NCBI GenBank assembly: GCA_013399855.1
Contig: VXAY01004974.1
Location: 62,001-126,000 of the forward strand
From: Oxyruncus cristatus
Lineage: Eukaryota > Chordata > Aves > Passeriformes > Cotingidae
Direction of reading: 5' to 3'
DNA length: 64,000 bases
Part shown: one piece after another, positions 63,676 through 64,000 of the stretch
Numbering within the stretch: position 1 is the stretch's first letter
Layout of the letters: every line of letters begins with the position of its first letter
Program-made: the position numbers and the translations under genes
Notes under the pieces: model-generated
The model's database searches: none
What the model was told of the DNA's origin: nothing
Seen by the model: the letters and a program-made list of their open reading frames with translations, nothing else

Positions 63676-64000
63676 GTAATTTTTACTCACTGCTCCTGTA
63701 GAGTTCAGAGAATATTGTTCTTGCCTCCCTAGAGAAAAAGAGTTAGTTTTCAGAGAAGCTTTGAAGGCTTTTTGAACCCTTCTCTTTCTTTGACTTCACC
63801 GAAAGTCTGAATTCTATGCAGAAATCTTCAGATTCCCTGAAGGTGGTAATGTCCGCAAATAAAATTCTTTCTGAGTTATAAAAGCTGATAGGGTAACTTT
63901 ATTTTGTTATGTTTGAGACAAACTGCTTCTCGTCATGGTAAGGTATGGAATACTGTGGACAGATGTGCCAGAGGGACAATCTCAGCAGGTGCTGCTGTCA
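63676..64000 (+). other. PDE11A: Start of the intron after window exon 17 (truncated by window end)
   Basis: 325 nt after a gtaatt donor. No sign of the final PDE11A exon (the expected ALVKVNVKL-type start) in this piece. Confidence 0.8.

Noticed and set aside
1..64000. CRISPR arrays, bacterial operons, an endogenous virus or a second protein-coding gene
   Set aside because: No regularly spaced repeats, no compact coding, no viral domains and no other conserved exon series seen on either strand.

Overview
The window is vertebrate nuclear DNA from a bird. About 2.5% of it is coding: short exons with consensus splice sites, separated by AT-rich introns with scattered CR1 LINE fragments. All exons belong to one plus-strand gene, PDE11A (dual-specificity cAMP/cGMP phosphodiesterase 11A). 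It enters from the left already inside its coding sequence and leaves to the right before its last exon. One intronic repeat is a SINE with a tRNA-Ile-like head and a CR1-type tail. That is the architecture of TguSINE1, described from songbirds, so a passerine is my best guess. The guess rests on a single repeat copy.

Layout: 1-5531 is the end of an upstream intron. Seventeen internal coding exons follow: 5532-5621, 7749-7889, 11282-11346, 15408-15540, 17967-18042, 19462-19529, 19890-19982, 23263-23313, 42831-42977, 43081-43188, 48317-48426, 51307-51397, 54407-54507, 58214-58291, 59669-59732, 62685-62759 and 63592-63675. They join without a frame break into 1575 nt (525 codons), which I align by recall to about residues 358-882 of the 934-residue human PDE11A4. 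Exon 1 of the window closes GAF-A, exons 2-7 carry GAF-B, exon 8 and the start of exon 9 form the linker, and exons 9-17 are the HD-type catalytic domain. All catalytic landmarks are present: HNWRH, HDLDH, the second metal-site Asp, and the glutamine of the nucleotide pocket. The N-terminal exons (PKA/PKG-site region, most of GAF-A) and the final exon (about 52 residues) lie outside.

One intron (23314-42830) takes up almost a third of the window and shows no second gene. Points worth a second look are a non-canonical GC donor after exon 15, a Leu codon where the human short isoform PDE11A1 starts, a CpG-rich patch in intron 10, a roughly 77-106 nt imperfect hairpin in the same intron, and the SINE. 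I found no CRISPR, operon, integrated virus or novel multi-gene system. The long random ORFs in the introns have no support as genes. Residue numbers and human comparisons come from recalled protein sequence, not from a search.
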